NCBI GenBank assembly: GCA_025062325.1
Contig: JANXAL010000068.1
Location: forward strand, 1 to 49,566
DNA: 49,566 nt
Direction: 5' to 3'
Origin: Roseiflexus sp.
GTDB lineage: Bacteria; Chloroflexota; Chloroflexia; Chloroflexales; Roseiflexaceae
A model generated the notes under the pieces. It was not told where the DNA came from. It saw only the letters and a program-made list of their open reading frames with translations, and made no database searches. Below are positions 48,348 to 49,566 of this stretch, in pieces. The number at the start of each line of letters is the position of its first letter. Positions within the stretch are counted from its first letter, which is position 1. A program made the position numbers and the translations under genes.

Positions 48348-49566
48348 ATGGATATCAATGCCTTTTACGCAGGCTTTGATCAGCGGGTGCGCGACATTGT
48401 CGCCTACGGATACGACCATTCTCCAGCGTTCCGGCAACGCATGGAGTCTGCCGGTCTGACGCCGGATGATATTCAGACGACGGCTGATCTCGTCAAGTTG
48501 CCCATTTTGCGGAAAGAGCAGTTAGTCGAGATTCACCGCCAGGGTCCGGGGTTAGGCGGCATGCTCACCGTTCCGCTTTCCGCCCTGCGGCGCATCTTTC
48601 AGTCGCCAGGACCGATCTACGACCCAGAGCCGGACGAACCGGACTCGTGGCGGTGGGCGCCAGCCTTCCGCGCTGCCGGGTTCGGTCCTGGCGACATTGT
48701 GCTGAACTGTTTCGGGTACCATCTCACTCCCGCCGGGGTTATGTTCGAGGAAGGCGCACGCGCAGTCGGATGTACGGTCATTCCGGCTGGCATTGGCAGT
48801 CAGACGCAGCAGATCGACGCGCTGGCTCACCTCGGCGTCACCGCGTATGCGGGACTCCCCAGTTACCTGAAGGCACTGCTCGAACGAGCTGCCGAACAGG
48901 GACACGACCCGCGCTCCTGGCCCCTCAACAAAGCCTTTGTCGCGGCTGAGCCGCTGCCCCCATCACTGCGGGCGCTCTTCGAGGAACAGTACGGCATCCT
49001 GGTCTACGACGGCTACGGAACCGCTGAAACCGGCAACCTGGGGTACAACGGTCCTGAGCGACAGGGATGGCATCTGCCGGAAGATGCGCTGGTCCAGGTC
49101 TGCGATCTGAACACCGGTGAGCCGCTGCCGCCAGGACAGACCGGCGAGGTTGTGGTAACGCTGTTCCGCCGAGATTACATCCTGGTGCGTTTCGCCGTCG
49201 GCGATCTGTCGGCGCTGATGGAACCCGGGGCGCCGACGGTCATTCCGACGCCGCGCCTGGTCGGATGGCTTGGTCGCAGCGGCGATAGCGTCAAGGTGCG
49301 TGGTCTCTTCGTCCATCCCCGGCATGTTGATGAAGCCATCCGCACCCTCCAGGGAGTGGCCACCTATCAGGCGGTCGTCGTCCGCGAACACCACCGCGAC
49401 GACCTGATCTGCCGGATTGTTCCGACAACGGATGCCGACGAAACCGCTCTGAAACAGTCCGCTGAACAGGCGCTGTACGATGCGCTCAAACTCCACTGCC
49501 GCGTTGAGATTGTGCCTGCCCTGCCCGAAGGCGCTAAACCATTCGTTGACGAGCGCGCGTGGGAGT
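48348..49566 (+). CDS. Phenylacetate-CoA ligase-like enzyme, cut by window end
   Basis: At least 406 aa, running off the window without a stop. ATG 48348 follows GCGAGGTCCT. The start resembles PaaK (FDQRVRDIVAYGYDHSPAFR, LPILRKEQL). The AMP-binding motif is YDGYGTAETGNLGYN, and ADP-ribose loop elements GYHLTPAGVMFEEGARAVGC and LVGWLGRSGDSVKVRGLFVH follow. The usual PaaK EPWTxxMR region is AAEPLPPSLRALFEEQ here, so the substrate may differ from phenylacetate. It forms an acyl-CoA from an aromatic or similar acid with ATP. Its partner is the LivF-type ATPase gene 71 nt upstream. Confidence 0.88.
   Translation, partial: MDINAFYAGFDQRVRDIVAYGYDHSPAFRQRMESAGLTPDDIQTTADLVKLPILRKEQLVEIHRQGPGLGGMLTVPLSALRRIFQSPGPIYDPEPDEPDSWRWAPAFRAAGFGPGDIVLNCFGYHLTPAGVMFEEGARAVGCTVIPAGIGSQTQQIDALAHLGVTAYAGLPSYLKALLERAAEQGHDPRSWPLNKAFVAAEPLPPSLRALFEEQYGILVYDGYGTAETGNLGYNGPERQGWHLPEDALVQVCDLNTGEPLPPGQTGEVVVTLFRRDYILVRFAVGDLSALMEPGAPTVIPTPRLVGWLGRSGDSVKVRGLFVHPRHVDEAIRTLQGVATYQAVVVREHHRDDLICRIVPTTDADETALKQSAEQALYDALKLHCRVEIVPALPEGAKPFVDERAWE

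Overview
The window looks like a chromosomal segment of a filamentous phototrophic Chloroflexota bacterium, most probably Roseiflexus. This is inferred from GC-rich codon use, protein character (for example WLWLSG TPR proteins, a LivF-type ATPase beside a PaaK-type ligase, type III CRISPR accessory genes) and intergenic space packed with GC-rich interspersed repeats. I could not run a search to confirm the genus. No rRNA, tRNA, prophage or transposase gene was recognised.

Layout. 1-7.3 kb (+): amidohydrolase, TPR/zinc-ribbon membrane protein, chorismate synthase, acetoacetyl-CoA synthetase and a shikimate-kinase-like P-loop protein in close succession. 7.9-11.4 kb (-): an ECF sigma factor, then a coupled cluster of zincin metallopeptidase, GH18 hydrolase and TPR membrane protein. 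11.8-15.2 kb (+): PhoU behind a candidate PHO box, acylphosphatase, a possible double OB-fold protein and a small orphan protein with a caspase-like/polymorphic-toxin-like His...Cys pattern. 16.6-19.9 kb (-): transglutaminase membrane protein and TatD nuclease. 19.9-22.9 kb (+): receiver-kinase hybrid, family 4 uracil-DNA glycosylase and acyl-CoA dehydrogenase. 23.4-27.7 kb: RNase H-like protein and M1 peptidase (-), Crp/Fnr regulator (+), 7Fe ferredoxin (-), small membrane protein (+).

27.8-35.2 kb (+) is an information-processing block: dGTPase, DNA primase, a tiny ORF and the primary sigma factor, followed by a J-domain transmembrane protein coupled to a GH5-like lipoprotein. 35.5-40.7 kb: MobA, two polytopic membrane proteins faintly resembling complex I subunits (+), then MazEF and SerA (-). 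41.3-43.4 kb (+) is a remnant of a type III CRISPR locus: a truncated, frameshifted Cmr6, a Card1/Can2-type CARF nuclease and a Csx15-like protein, with no Cas10 or recognisable array. 44.7-46.7 kb encodes a lipoprotein peptidase; 47.5 kb to the window edge holds a LivF-type ATPase and a PaaK-type CoA ligase cut by the end.

The gaps between these blocks hold several repeat families. The main one is a MITE-like element of about 176 bp with inverted termini and an exchangeable central hairpin. Some copies carry CRISPR-like repeats of 26-27 nt at a 61-63 bp period. A second, 44 bp repeat occurs both between genes and inside a membrane-protein gene. The most interesting signals are the type III remnant, the orphan caspase-like ORF, the 61 bp period mini-arrays, and an apparently leaderless divergent promoter pair between tatD and the hybrid kinase.
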